DNA of 64,000 nucleotides from Morinoia aosen (Eukaryota; Arthropoda; Malacostraca; Amphipoda; Talitridae): positions 32,169,422 through 32,233,421 of the forward strand of contig CM059570.1 of NCBI GenBank assembly GCA_030386875.1, given 5' to 3'. Made by a program: the position numbers and the translations under genes. The notes beneath the pieces were generated by a model. It did not search any database. It had not been told where the DNA came from and saw nothing but the letters and a program-made list of their open reading frames with translations. Below, in pieces: positions 48,729 to 61,512 of this stretch (position 1 is its first letter; the number at the start of each line of letters is the position of its first letter).

Positions 48729-49387
48729 CCTCAAACACAGACTTCTATCTCAGTACAAATTTCACAGGCAGAAGAAGTCTTCACTCACCAAATCTACTGA
48801 AAATCAAGTTATCAAAAAAAAAAAAGAAACAAAAACGTTTCCTACTACTCAGAGTCACTCTCTACAATGTCACACACTATACTCTTTATATGCAAAGAAA
48901 GATTAACTACCAGTCAAAACACCTCAGTCAAAAATTGCAAGTCACCACACCAAAGTCCAATGCTCAGTCTCAACTCTCACGCAACAAAAAAACTACTCTC
49001 ACGAGCACTCCATACAAAGTCACACACTGTACTCACGTGAATATACAAACTATACCATTTTTTAGCAACTTCACTTCAATTCACCACAATATTCGTCGGA
49101 GCATACCGCTCGGAACCGCTCTCTGTACCCACTTGAACTTGAACTTGAACTTGAACTTGAGGGCCGACAGCGTCGGGGCCTTTGTAACGGCCTACAATTC
49201 CCTCCACAATTTTCACACAAAGAGTTCAGCGCCTGGTACCAGACTTGTCCACTAAACTACTCAGGATCTACGATCCTTGTCACAAGCCTCCATTGGAAGG
49301 CATCACCGGGACAGCCAGTGTGTCAAAACACCATCCCCCGGCACATTGGGTCATTACAGCCCATTCTACCAGACTGGCTCATTCCAG

Positions 49388-52300
49388 TCACTGTCTCTTA
49401 CTCCAGGCACGCACAAGAAACACTTTCATAGCCTCAGTGATACTTGCATTACACTCCTGATCCAATCCAGCAAGACAGCTCATACTGCAATCATCTTCAG
49501 CACATCTGGCATTCCACTCATTCTCTCCATACTGCTCAGACACCACATTCATAAAACTCTCTCTCTCTTGCTCATACTTACTACATTCCAGCACAAAATG
49601 CTCAATTGTTTCCTCTACTCCACTATTACACTGCTGACATAATCTGTTATTATTCTCATTCCATCTCCATGTACGTCTGTTCACACTCAATGACTTTCAT
49701 CTCACAGCAAACAAGAGTTGACTTCCAAAACTACCATCATAGAACAGCTCAAACTTAGGTGCTTTCTTTTTCATATACCAGTTAAGTGTAGGCTTCCGCA
49801 TCATGCTAAGCTTCCACTTATTCAATCCATACTCTTTTGTTTGTCTCTCAATCTCTTTCTTCCACCTCTTGCAGTCCCACTCAGGCCCTACACCTCCTAC
49901 ATTTATTAAACTCCAGTCATCCACAGGTCTCCCAATTCTAACATGAATAATCTTTTGCATACTGAGTTTCCTTGCATGACCCCAACATACTTTCTCCCAA
50001 TAGCTTACACTCAGATTCCATTCAAAGATTCGCCTTACCCACCTGCTATTCTGCATTCTTTCAATTCTCACCTTATAATTCAGCACAGCTTTCATCATTC
50101 TTTCTGAAAATAGGCTCCACCCTAGGTCACCTCTAATGGCTTCTATAGCTGTCCATTTCGGAGCACCCAATGCTACACGTCCTACCTTATTTTGTATCAC
50201 ATCCAGCTTTTCAAGATCACTTCCATTCCAAGCAAGAGCACTCATACCATACATGACACTAGGTACAGCAACATACTTCCACATTCCTCTCACACATTCG
50301 TACTTGTTTGCTCTGTATCTGGCCACACTACCTAACCGTCCACTCCACTGCATTGCTTTAGCCACTTTCTCACCTTTAGTTCTAGTACATCCATCTTCAC
50401 TCATTATACAACCTAGATATTTGTATTCTTTTGTTCTACCTATTCTGATTTCTCCGATATTCCACAGTCTGTCTCTATCAGTCTCATCACTATTTATAAC
50501 CATGACCTTACTTTTATCGGCACCAAAGTTCATCTTGAAATCTGTACTATATCCATTCACAATGTCAAGCATCCTTTGTAGTTCATGACCACATTCACTA
50601 ACCACAACCACATCATCAGCATACAACACACAGCTCAGTCTCTCATTACCAACTTTCAGTCCTAAACCACTCCCTCTCAGTCGAACTGCTAATTCTTCTG
50701 TGTACAATCCAAACAACAGGGGGGACAGAGTACAGCCCTGTCTCACTCCTCTAACACTCCTCACTTGCCCTGTTTCCAAATTTCCTAACCTGTAGATAGC
50801 ACTTGTGTTCTCATACAGACTCTGTACAATGTTCACTATTTTTCTGCTAAAACCAACTTTTCTCAAAATTTCAAACAGCCTAACCCGATCCACTCTGTCA
50901 TACGCCTTTTCAATATCCAGGAATGCTAAATATACCTTCTTGTTATCCTTCTTCATTTGCTCAATTATTTCACTCACTACAAACAGATTATCCTCTCCCC
51001 GTCTATCTTGCCTGAAACCATTCTGTTCTTCTCCCAGGACTCCTAATTCCTCAACTAAATTTTTCATTCTCTCATTCAAAATACCACAAAAGATCTTACA
51101 TACAGTGTCACCCAGTGCAATTGCTCTGTAATTTTTAAGTTCTTTCATACTCTTATGTCCACCCTTATGCAACAGAACTACATTACACTTGTTCCAGTCA
51201 TCTGGGACTCTTTCACTCTTCCATATCTCATCAAATAAACATTTCAACATACTGACTACACTCTCTCCTCCACATTTATAGAACTCGTATGGTATCTTAT
51301 CAGGGCCACATGCCTTTCCATTTTTCACTTTCTTCAAAAAACTTACAATCTCTTCACAAGTGATTTCGTCTTCCATTTGCAGTTCATGTTCATCTATCAG
51401 AAAATTTATTGGTTCATCATCTGTAACCTGCTCATTCATTCCACCAATGTCCTCCCAGTATTCTTCAACTGCTTTCACCATTTGCATCCTATCTTGCACA
51501 CTGCAACCATTGACTACTAATTCATCAACTTGAACTTCACTACCTCTATCATTACCTTGTATAAACCTATACCAATCTTTTATTCCATCTGGACCTTTCT
51601 TTCTTAGATTTTCAACTTGGTGTCTCTCTTCTTTAACCCTAGCCTCATTGATCATTCTCTTTACTTTCTTCTGCTGGTCCTTGTACTCATTCCATACACT
51701 CTGCCATTCATCCTCAGTAATTCTGCGTCTTTCATACATTTTCCTCATACTGCGTTGTTTTTTATTTAAAGTCTTCCTTCTCGTTCGTTCTTCCTTTATC
51801 TCACTCGTAAACCACCTAGCATTCCCTGTACTTTTCCTGCATTTCATTCTACCGATCTTTTGCTCTGCCACATCATACAAGGTTCTTGCAATCTCCTTAT
51901 TTAGGTCATTTACATTTCCACACCTGTTCCAGTTACATCTACTCAATTCATTTCTAAATTCTTCCCAGTTTGCCATTTTAATACGCCAATTTTCTCTTAC
52001 TCTGCTGGCCTTCTGCATCGGCTCCTTTCCACCCCAATTATATTCTAGTACAAGCATTTTATGGCCACTATCAATATCAAAATCATCTTCATCTACAAAC
52101 ATTTCTTTGACACACTCTCTTGCTCTACTATTCACTATCATATAGTCAATTGCAGTTTTACATTCCCTGCTTTGCCATGTATGCAAGCCATTTCCTATTG
52201 TTACATTTAGGTTCTCAAGTTCATTCTCATCACAGAAATCAATCAATTTTTGTCCATTTGCATTCACAGGCTCACCAAGTATACCAACATGGCCATTCAT

Positions 52301-52804
52301 ATCACCCATCAAAATCAGAGGGCATCTGCAATGCTCTTGCACAATTCTTGTTAATATTTCATACTTTTTTACATTCTCTTGATGAGCTAAAATACCATCA
52401 GTTGTCATATAGCATACAACCACAATAACACATTCTCTGGCATGCATTCTTTCACACTTTATTACTAACAGATCTTCACTCTCAGATTCATTTCCAACAG
52501 GAATTTCTTCTAATTTCCAATTTAGAGCATTTTTTACAATGAGACCAACTCCACCACCTCTTTTTTGCCAACTTACACGCCCTTTTCCAATCATGTAGTA
52601 CTTACTCTCCTTACATTTCAAACTGACTCTATCACGCATTTGGGTCTCTACTACACCAACACAATCCAAATCTCCATTCTCAAATTCTGCTACAAGGTCA
52701 TTTAACTTTCCTGCATTCCATCCACGCACATTTATACATCCAAACCTTACAACACTATTGGACAATTCACGACATTTTTCATTTTTGCTCTGACAGCTTT
52801 CCAT
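49388..52804 (-). pseudogene. LINE copy 3 ORF2, one nonsense codon
   Basis: 3417 nt, 1138 codons plus stop. Open from ATG 52804 through endonuclease and reverse transcriptase to a TGA at 49694-49696, where copies 2 and 4 have TGT (Cys). The remaining ~100 residues carry the CQQC..H..C finger. The endonuclease DSDHK motif is changed to DSGHK, removing a conserved catalytic aspartate, so this copy is doubly impaired. Confidence 0.92.
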
Positions 52805-53459
52805 TCATCCAGTTCCACCTTCCATTACAATATGAGTACACCCAATCCACTGGATGTATCTCCTGGAGAGTTTCATCTCACCTTCTTGAGTAAGGTGGAC
52901 TCCATCTCCACGAAAACACCCACTCTGGATCAGGTTATCCATATCAAGGAAGCTGGAACCCATTTCACGCTTTCTCATACTCTCAGCTTTCATACTCATA
53001 ATCTTTTTATGCACTTCCCTATTCACCTCCTTTCGCACCCTTTCATACTCCTCACCACATGCAGGCCTTCTCAGCAGACTGGTCACAGCCACTCTTACAT
53101 TCTTCTTTCGCGCCCTTTCAACAACATTCATAATTGCATTCACCGTACGCTCTCTCCCACATTCAAGCAATCCATTGCCACCTCCTTGCAGTACAACCAT
53201 CCCTTCATCCATTCCATCTATCACTTCCTCAGCATGCCTACAAATCTCATTCACTCCCTTTCCTCTCATGCTCGTACATCCACTACGGTCAGTCATACTC
53301 ACAAACCTATCAACATTCTTCACCATTCTGTCACCACATATTCTAATTGTAGGTCTCACTCTCCCTTTCATACTACTCTTTCGTTCAACTCTTCCACTCA
53401 CATCACTCTTTCCATCCATCTTCCTTTCATTCACTTCCACTACAGGCGCCTGCACCTCA
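52805..53459 (-). pseudogene. LINE copy 3 ORF1, C-terminal esterase part
   Basis: About 218 residues covering CGDRMV (S of the GDS motif replaced by R), GGGNGLLECG and DGVHL. The open frame continues into the antisense of copy 4, but that extension is an artefact of the inverted junction. The N-terminal part lies at 58549-58889. Confidence 0.83.
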
Positions 53460-53729
53460 TGTGAGTAGTTTTTTTTTGCTGCGTGAGAGTTGAGACTGAG
53501 CATTGGACTTTGGTGTGGTGACTTGCAAATTTTGACTGAGGTGTTTTGACTGGTAAGCTTTCTTTGCATATAAAGAGTATAGTGTGTGACATTGTAGAGA
53601 GTGACTGTGAGAGTAGTAGGAAACGTTTTTGTTTCTTTTGGTTTGATAACTTGATTTTCAGTAGATTTGGTGAGTGAAGACTTCTTCTGCCTGTGAAATT
53701 TGTACTGAGAGAGAAGTCTGTGTTTGAGG

Positions 53730-54869
53730 ATGGCAAGAAATAGGACTGGTCGTAGGAAGGGAGGTGCAAGTGGAATGGATGAGGAGATTGAGTGCATGAC
53801 TTGTAAAGAGTGGATAGATATAGATGCATGCAAAGGTTTGAGAGAAATGAGTCGGAGAAAGTTGAGTGATCTTGTGTTTACGTGCTGGAAATGTTTGAAT
53901 GATGAGAGTAAGAAGTTGAAAGAGGAGGTTGAGAGATTGACAATTTTGATGGTTGCTTTAGAGGCTGACTTGAAGGATGAAAGGAAGCTGAACGAAGGAA
54001 AGAATGAGAATGGTGCAAATGCAGTGAATGAAGAGGTAAATGGTGGTGCAAGGAGTGCAAATGAAGTGGATGATAATGCAAATGATGGTGCAAGGAGTGT
54101 GAATGAAGTAAATGATGGTGCAAATGTGACAGATGAGAGTAGAAGGATGAATGAGCATGATGAAAGAGGTAAAAATGGAAAGAGAGTGAATGAGCCACCT
54201 GTTGTGGTGCCACATGAGGTGCAGGAGCCTGTAGTGGAAGCGAATGAAAGGAAGATGAATGGAAAGAATGATCTGAGTGAAAGAAGTGAGCGAAAGAGTA
54301 GCATGAAAGGGAGAGTAAGACCTATGATTAGAATATGTGGAGATAGCATGGTGAAGAATGTTGATAGGTTCGTATGTATGAGTGACAGTAGTGGATGTAT
54401 GAGCATGAGAGGGAAAGGAGTGGAGGAGATTTGTAGGCATGCTGAGAGAGTGATAGATGGAATGGATGAAGGAATGGTTGTACTGCAAGGAGGTGGCAAT
54501 GGGTTGCTTGAATGTGGGAGAGAACGTACGGTGAAGGCAATTATGAAAGTTGTTGATAGGGCGCGGAAGAAGGATGTTAGAGTGGCAGTGACTAGCCTCC
54601 TAAGAAGGCCTGCGTGTGATGAGGAGTATGAAAGGGTGCGAAAGGAGGTGAATAGAGAGTTGCATGAAAGGATTATGAGTATGAGAGCTGAGAGTGTGAG
54701 AAAGCGTGAGCTGGGTTCCAGCTTCCTTGACATGGATAGCGTGATCCAGGATGGGTGTTTTCTTGGAGATGGAGTCCATCTTACAAAAGAAGGTGAGATG
54801 AAACTCTCCAAGAAATATATCCGGTGGATCAGGGCTACTCATGTCATAATGGAAGCTGGAACTGGATGA
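53730..54869 (+). CDS. LINE copy 4 ORF1 (PHD-like finger plus SGNH esterase)
   Basis: About 379 residues from ATG 53730, intact. N-terminus: Cys-rich finger CMTCKEW..CWKC, PHD-like. Then a coiled coil (SKKLKEEVERLTILMVALEA), a low-complexity Asn/Glu linker, and an SGNH/GDSL hydrolase fold with CGDSMV (block I), GGGNG (block III) and DGVHL (block V). Esterase-bearing ORF1 proteins are known from the CR1/L2 group of LINEs, where they are thought to bind RNA or membranes. TGA of ORF1 abuts ATG of ORF2. Confidence 0.88.
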   Translation: MARNRTGRRKGGASGMDEEIECMTCKEWIDIDACKGLREMSRRKLSDLVFTCWKCLNDESKKLKEEVERLTILMVALEADLKDERKLNEGKNENGANAVNEEVNGGARSANEVDDNANDGARSVNEVNDGANVTDESRRMNEHDERGKNGKRVNEPPVVVPHEVQEPVVEANERKMNGKNDLSERSERKSSMKGRVRPMIRICGDSMVKNVDRFVCMSDSSGCMSMRGKGVEEICRHAERVIDGMDEGMVVLQGGGNGLLECGRERTVKAIMKVVDRARKKDVRVAVTSLLRRPACDEEYERVRKEVNRELHERIMSMRAESVRKRELGSSFLDMDSVIQDGCFLGDGVHLTKEGEMKLSKKYIRWIRATHVIMEAGTG

Positions 54870-57800
54870 ATGAAAATCCGTCAGAGCAAAAGTGAGGAAC
54901 GTCTGGAATTGTCCAATTGTGTTGTAAGGTTTGGAAGTATAAATGTGCGTGGATGGAATGCAGGAAAGTTAGATGACCTCGTAGTAGAATTTGAGAATGG
55001 AAAATTGGATTGTGTTGGTGTAGTAGAGACCCAAATGCGTGATAGAGTCAGTTAAACATGTAAGGAGAATAAGTATCATATGATAGGAAAAGGGCGTGTA
55101 AATTGGCAAAAAAGAGGTGGTGGAGTTGGTTTGATTGTAAAGAATGCTCTAAATTGGAAATTAGAGGAACTTCCTGTTGGAAATGAACCTGAAAGTGAAG
55201 ATTTGTTAGCGATTAAGTGTGAAAGAATGCATGCCAGAGAATGTATTGTTGTGATTGTATGTTATATGACAACTGATGGAATTTTAGCTCATGAAGAGAA
55301 TGTAAAAAAGTATGAAATATTAACAAGGATTGTACGAGAACACTGCAGGTGCCCTCTGATTGTGATGGGTGACATGAATGGCCATGTTGGTATACTTGGT
55401 GAGCCGGTGAATGCAAATGGACAAAAATTGATAGATTTTTGTGATGAGAATGAACTTGAAAACCTGAATGTAACAATAGGAAATGGCTTGCATACATGGC
55501 AAAGCAGGGAATGGAAAACTGCAATTGACTATATGATTGTGAATAGTAGAGCAAGAGAGTGTGTCAATGAAATGTTTGTAGATGAAGATGATTTTGATAT
55601 TGATAGTGACCATAAAATGCTTGTGCTTGAATATAACTGGGGTAGAAAGGAGTCAATGCAAAAGGTCAGTAGTGTGAAAGAAAGTTGGCAGATAAAAAAG
55701 GCAAACTGGGAAGAATTTAAGAATGAATTGAGTAGGTATAACTGGAACAGGTGTGGAAATGTAAATGACCTAAATGGTGAGATTGCAAGAACCTTGTATG
55801 ATGTGGCAGAGCAAAAGATTGGTAGAATAAAATGTAGGAAAGGGACAGGGAATGCCAGGTGGTTTACAAGTGAGATAAAGGAAGAACGAATGAGAAGAAA
55901 GACTTTAAATAAGAAACAACGCAGTATGAGGAAAATGTATGAAAGAAACAGAATTACTGAGGATGAATGGCAGAGTGCATGGAATGAGTACAAGGACCAG
56001 CAGAAGAAAGTAAGGAGAATGATTAATGAGGCTAGAGTTAAAGAGGAGAGACGCCAAGTTGAAAATCTAAGAAAGAAAGGTCCGGATGGAATAAAAGATT
56101 GGTATAAGTTTATACAAGGTAATGATAGAAGTAGTGAAGTTCAAGTTGATGAATTAGTAGTTAATGGTTGCAGTGTGCAAGATAGGATGCAACTGGTGAA
56201 AGCAGTTGAAGAATACTGGGAGGACATTGGTGGAATGAATGAGCAGGTTACAGATAATGCACCCATAAATTTTCTGATTGATGAACGTGAACTGCAAATG
56301 GAAGACGAAATCACTTGTGAAGAGATTGTAAGTTTTTTGAAGAAAGTGAAAAATGGAAAGGCATGTGGCCCTGATAAGATCCCATATGAGTTCTATAAAT
56401 TTGGAGGAGAGAATGTGGTCAGTATGTTGAAATGTTTATTTGATGAGATATGGAAGAGTGAAAGAGTACCGGATGACTGGAACAAGTGTAATGTAGTTCT
56501 GTTGCATAAGGGTGGACATAAGAGTATGAAAGAACTTAAAAATTACAGACCAATTGCACTGGGTGACACTGTATGTAAGATATTTTGTGGTATTTTGAAT
56601 GAGAGAATGAAAAATTTAGTTGAGGAATTAGGAGTCCTAGGTGAAGAACAGAATGGTTTTAGGCAGGATAGACGTGGGGAAGATAATCTGTTTGTAGTGA
56701 GTGAAATAATTGAGCGAATGAGGAAGGATGATAAGAAGGTGTATTTAGCATTCCTGGATATTGAAAAAGCGTATGACAGAGTGGATCGGGTTAGGCTCCT
56801 TGAAGTTCTGAGAAAAGTTGGGTTTAGCAGAAAAATAGTAAAAATTGTACAAAGTCTGTATGAGAACACAAGCGCTATATACAGGTTAGAAAATTTGGAA
56901 ACGGGGCAAGTGAGGAGTGTTAGAGGAGTGAGACAGGGCTGTACTCTGTCTCCCCTGTTGTTTGGATTGTACACAGAAGAATTAGCAGTTCAACTGAGAA
57001 GGAGTGGCTTAGGACTGAAAGTTGGTAATGAGAGACTGAGCTGTTTGTTGTATGCTGATGATGTGGTTGTGGTTAGTGGATGTGGACATGAACTGCAAAG
57101 GATGCTTGACATTGTGAACGGATATAGTACAGATTTCAAGATGAACTTCGGTGCCGACAAAAGCAAGGTTATGGTTATAAATAGTGATGAGACTGATAGA
57201 GACAGACTGTGGAATATTGGAGAAATCAGAATAGGTAGAACAAAAGAATACAAATATCTAGGTTGTATGATAAGTGAAGATGGATGCACTAGAACTAAGG
57301 GTGAGAAAGTGGCAAAAGCTATGCAGTGGAGTGGACGATTAAGTAGCGTGGCCAGATACAGAGCAAACAAGTATGAATGTGTGAGAGGAATGTGGAAGTA
57401 TGTTGCTGTACCTAGTGTCATGTATGGTATGAGTGCTCTTGCCTGGAATGGAAGTGATCTTGAAAAGCTGGATGTAATACAAAATAAGGTAGGACGGTTA
57501 GCATTGGGTGCTCCAAAATGGACAGCTACAGAAGCCATTAGAGGTGACCTTGGGTGGAGCCTATTTTCAGAAAGAATGATGAAGGCAGTGCTGAATTATA
57601 AGGTGAGAATTGAAAGAATGCAGAATAGCAGATGGGTAAAGCGAATTTTTGAATGGAATCTGAGTGTAAGCTATTGGGAGAAAGTGTGTTGGGGGCATGC
57701 AAGGAAGCTTAGTATGCAAAAGATTATTCATGTTAGAATTGGGAGACCTGTGGATGACTGGAGTTTAATAAATCCTGGAGGTGTAGGGCCTGAGTGGGAC

Positions 57801-58286
57801 TGCAAGAGGTGGAAGAAAGAGATTGAGAGGAAAACAAAAGAGTATGGATTGAATAAGTGGAGGCTTAGCATGGTGCGGAAGCCTACACTTGACTGGTATA
57901 TGAAAAAAGAAGCACCTAAGTTTGAGATGTTCTATGATGGTAGTTTTGGAAGTCAACTCTTGTTTGCTGTGAGATGTAAGTCATTGAGTGTGAACAGACG
58001 TACATGGAGGTGGAATGAGAATAATAACAGATTATGTCGGCAGTGTATTAGTGGAGTGGAGGAAACAATTGAGCATTTTGTGCTGGAATGTAGTAAGTAT
58101 GAGCAAGAGAGAGAAAGTTTTATGAATGTGGTGCTTGAGCAGTATGGAGAGAATGAGTGGTATGCCAGATGTGCTGAAGATGATTGCGGTTTAAGCTGTC
58201 TTGCTGGATTGGATCAGGAGTGCAATTTGAGTATCATTGAAGCTATGAAATTGTTTCTTGTGCGTGCCTGGAGTAAGAGACAGTGA
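54870..58286 (+). pseudogene. LINE copy 4 ORF2, one nonsense codon
   Basis: 1138 codons with a single TAA at 55053-55055 (codon 62), where the other copies read Leu. Downstream it is open from 55056 to the stop at 58284-58286: endonuclease (VVETQ before the stop, MGDMNGHVG, IDYMIVNSR, DSDHKM), reverse transcriptase (LKNYRPIALGD, QNGFRQDR, FLDIEKAYDRVDR, RQGCTLSPLLF, YADDVVVV) and C-terminal zinc motif CRQC..EHFVLEC. There is no RNase H domain. With ORF1 this fits the CR1/L2 group. Confidence 0.92.
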
Positions 58287-58889
58287 CTGGAATGAGCCAG
58301 TCAGGTGGAATGGTCAGTAATGACCCAATATGCCTGGGGATGGTGTTTTGACGCACTGGCTGTCCCAGTGACGCCATCCAATGGCAGCTTGTGACAAGGA
58401 TTGGTAAATCCTGAGTAGTTTAGTGGACAAGTCTGGTACCAGGCGCTGAACTCTTTGTGTGATAACTGTGGAGGGAATTGTAGGCCGTTACAAAGGCCCC
58501 GACGCTGTCGGCCCTCAACTTCAAGTTCAAGTTCAAGTTCAAGTTCAACAGGTTGCTCCTTCACTCTCTTCCCATTCGTACTTCTTTCATCATGCTCATT
58601 CATCCTTCTACTCTCAGCTGGCACATTTGCACCACCATTCACTTCATTTATTGCATTCACACTCCTTGCACCATCATCCACTTCATTTGCACTCCTTGCA
58701 CCATCATCCACTTCATTTGCACTCCTTTCACCACCACCATTTACCTCTTCATTCACTGCATTTGCACCATTCTCATTCTTTCCTTCATTCAACTTCCTTT
58801 CATCCTTCAAATCAGCCTCTAAAGCAACCATCAGAATTGTCAATCTCTCAACCTCCTCTTCCAACTTCTTTCTCTCGTCATTCAAACAT

Positions 58890-61511
58890 TGTGACAGTTC
58901 CACTCCCGAGTAGCCCCGTGTGACAGTTCCTACTATAAACAGCCGATCTCTTCCGCCAGAATGGATACCACGGTATCCGTGGTGAATATTTCCTTTCTTA
59001 TTAGTCGTAGTGATTCAAGAATGGATGCTTAATATCATACAAGCCTTATACATATAATGTTGTTCATTGATATTTGAAATATCTCATAACGAACACCAGG
59101 ATGCACTGACGCTTACATGCCAGCCATTAAGCTGGCATGTATATCATGCGTCAACTTTTTTTAAAATAAAAAGTTTTTCTTTCTTCCTTCTTTCTTTACG
59201 ACAGTGTTTCAGTTTGCTTCGGTATAGTGTTTTTTGTCTTTTCTTACTTTGATTCAACAATTAATTTAGGAATTCCGAAGAATTTTCAAGTAGTAACTTT
59301 TATATTTCGATGGTCGGGGTAGACTGTACGAAAATAACCAACCACCAAAACGTAAATAATCTCGAGAACACGTTTAAGAGCACGATAAAGAGAAGGGGAA
59401 TGACGACGCTTTTCAGACTCAGCTGTTAAATCTTTATTTTAAGAAGCCGGGAGGACCGACGCGTTCTTGAGTAACTGAAGAATTTGACTGAGATGGTGCA
59501 GTCCGTGCAGGCGAAGGCTCCGGTGGGCGATGACGTTGACAGGGTGTGCGTGAGTGTGTTTTGTGGAGGTCAATTTCAGAGTGCGGGCAATTTAACAAGC
59601 CCGAGAAATCAGTGGAATTCTTAGATAAGCTCCAAGTCTGTTTAATTCTGAGAGGTGAATAAAAATCAATGTGAGCCGTGACTGATGTTGGTAAATCGAT
59701 CTTAATTGGTTTTGAAGTTTAAGATCATTACACGCTGAAGACAAATGTCCGTGGTTGGAGCAGTTTAATATTTAGCCAGTAATTAGATAATATACCAGGC
59801 TGAAAAACAGCTCGAAACCGAGGTGAATACAAAGTAAATAAAGCCCGGGTAAAAGTCCGGCTCACTTCAGAACGAAGAGCAAGGTAAATGGTGAACTTAA
59901 GGCTCCGTTGAATGTAAGGCTCGAGGTGACTTAAGGCTCCGTTGAATGTAAGGCTTGAGGTGACTTAAGGCTCCGTTGAATGTAAGGCTCGAGGTGACTT
60001 AAGGCTCCGTTGAATGTAAGGCTCGAGGTGACTTAAGGCTCCGTTGAATGTAAGGCTCGAGGCCCAGGGAATATGTGTTGTGGCGTTTTGTTGACGTCGA
60101 AGAAATCTGGAGTATTTGAAGACGCTGAATGATACATTCCCAGAGAGGCATCATGGATAATCCACAACAGTCATCCCTAGCATTGCAACGGTAAATTCCC
60201 ATCACGGAGAAACCCTGAGCTTTCATACAGATTTAACTCGAGCTATTTATTGCTCTTTTGTTAAGTTCATGAAAAATAAGGATAGATTTAACAGCTGGCA
60301 ATAGTTCTTTCTCTACTGCTCTTGATTTGAAAATATAAGCATGACATTTACAAGAATTTGATAAAGTCATAATTGTTATTCATATTATGAAAACAACATG
60401 TGATTTAAGCGCACGATCGGCGATCCAACTTAAGCACACGATCAATAATAATACGAATGAATATTAATGAACCCCGTAATTTATAATATGCCTGTACGAA
60501 AAACCAACAGGCAGTGCTACACTGTCCACATGTCAATTATACTGAAAAACACTGTAGGTATGTACTTGCAGTGGAGAAGAAATGTAGCGTACCGCTACAT
60601 AAGCGTAAAAATTAGAAATTTGCCATTCGTACTTAAATAAATTAATTAGTAGCATTAAAAATCTTACTCTAATTTATTATTAATTATTTTCTACTTCTAA
60701 TTCGTAATCATTGAAGTTTTTGTGTAAATACATGAGACGATAAAATAACAATTTACATTTTTCGAGAGAGAAGCCCTCTGGTGGCAATACTGCGCAATGC
60801 GCGTCTCTGTTTCAAATAGAGCACTCTTACTTTGGCGGTTGACTAGCCCGCTCACAGCATTTTTTTCCCGACCTCAACGTCATCACACACACCATTTACA
60901 ACATTCTCCCTGGGCCGTTTTTGGTTTTTCTACTTGGATTGGGATTTGGCTATGCTCTGGGCCTTTAGCCGGATATATTCTCTAATTACGGGCCTTAATT
61001 CTCAACTGCCTAAAAGTACGGGCTCCATTGAATTAGCTTTGCATTCGCTGAATTCCGCGTGCTTGGATCTTAAGTACTATTCAAACCAAGAGTCATCATC
61101 GCCATCAGGCTCGGCACCTTGATCAAACTCACCTGCTCCAAAATTAAGCATGCTTTGCCCACACAAATAGCTACGCACCGATTGTTGTGCTTGTTTAAAA
61201 ATTGCCCAGAGTAAATTGAATATTCTGAACTCGATACACTTAAAGTTCTCATCCACCGGCCGGAGCGACGCCAGCGCTCACCGAAGCTCACCACCGGCAC
61301 TCCGGACCTCACTGGGATTTCCAGTCAAGCTCATCGAAGACCTCCTGGTTTCCTCTTCCAATAAACTCCACCTGAACTAAGCTGAGTCCATATCCGTTTT
61401 TCATTATCCCTCTTGTAATTTCCCACAACACTATCGAGAGGTGTTCGAGTTTTTGGCCGTCAAGAACTAACATTTAAGTTCAAACTACCCCAACGGTCAT
61501 AAATCCCGACA
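58890..61511 (+). repeat. Candidate long 5' LTR of a Ty3/gypsy element
   Basis: LINE copy 3 homology stops exactly where TGTGACAGTTCC begins, and the sequence before the primer site ends in CCCGACA, giving TGT..ACA ends about 2.6 kb apart. It contains AATAAA near 61362 and the 34-bp tandem repeat. The partner LTR is outside the window, so this is inference. A shorter LTR beginning inside the interval is also possible. Confidence 0.4.
59896..60062. repeat. 34-bp tandem repeat, about 5 copies
   Basis: GACTTAAGGCTCCGTTGAAT plus GTAAGGCTCGAGGT repeated with almost no change, inside the putative LTR. Confidence 0.93.
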
Positions 61512-61512
61512 C

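Larger units (their letters stand above)
43887..49130 (-). mobile_element. LINE copy 2 (nearly full length)
   Basis: Starts at its (TTGAAC)n tail and ends at the 5' end of its 5' UTR, which abuts the tail of copy 3. It contains a 3' UTR, ORF2, ORF1 and a 5' UTR of about 400 bp. ORF1 has a 5-bp deletion and ORF2 a one-base insertion, so both are frameshifted. Confidence 0.9.
53460..58548 (+). mobile_element. LINE copy 4 (inverted insertion)
   Basis: Plus strand: 5' UTR from 53460 (slightly truncated compared with copy 2), ORF1, ORF2, 3' UTR and (TTCAAG)n tail at 58517-58548. It interrupts copy 3 ORF1 between CACCTCATGTG and CAACAGGTTGCTCC. About 6-7 target bases appear lost rather than duplicated, judging from copy 2. 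Confidence 0.9.
49131..58889 (-). mobile_element. LINE copy 3, interrupted by inverted copy 4
   Basis: Segments 49131-53459 (tail, 3' UTR, ORF2, C-terminal ORF1) and 58549-58889 (more of ORF1) are joined in copy 2. Copy 4 lies between them in the opposite orientation. The 5' end is lost at 58889, where the gypsy-type sequence begins. Confidence 0.87.

Noticed and set aside
52805-54811. 668-codon minus-strand open frame
   Set aside because: It joins the ORF1 tail of LINE copy 3 to the antisense of LINE copy 4 across an inverted junction, so it is an artefact and not a gene.
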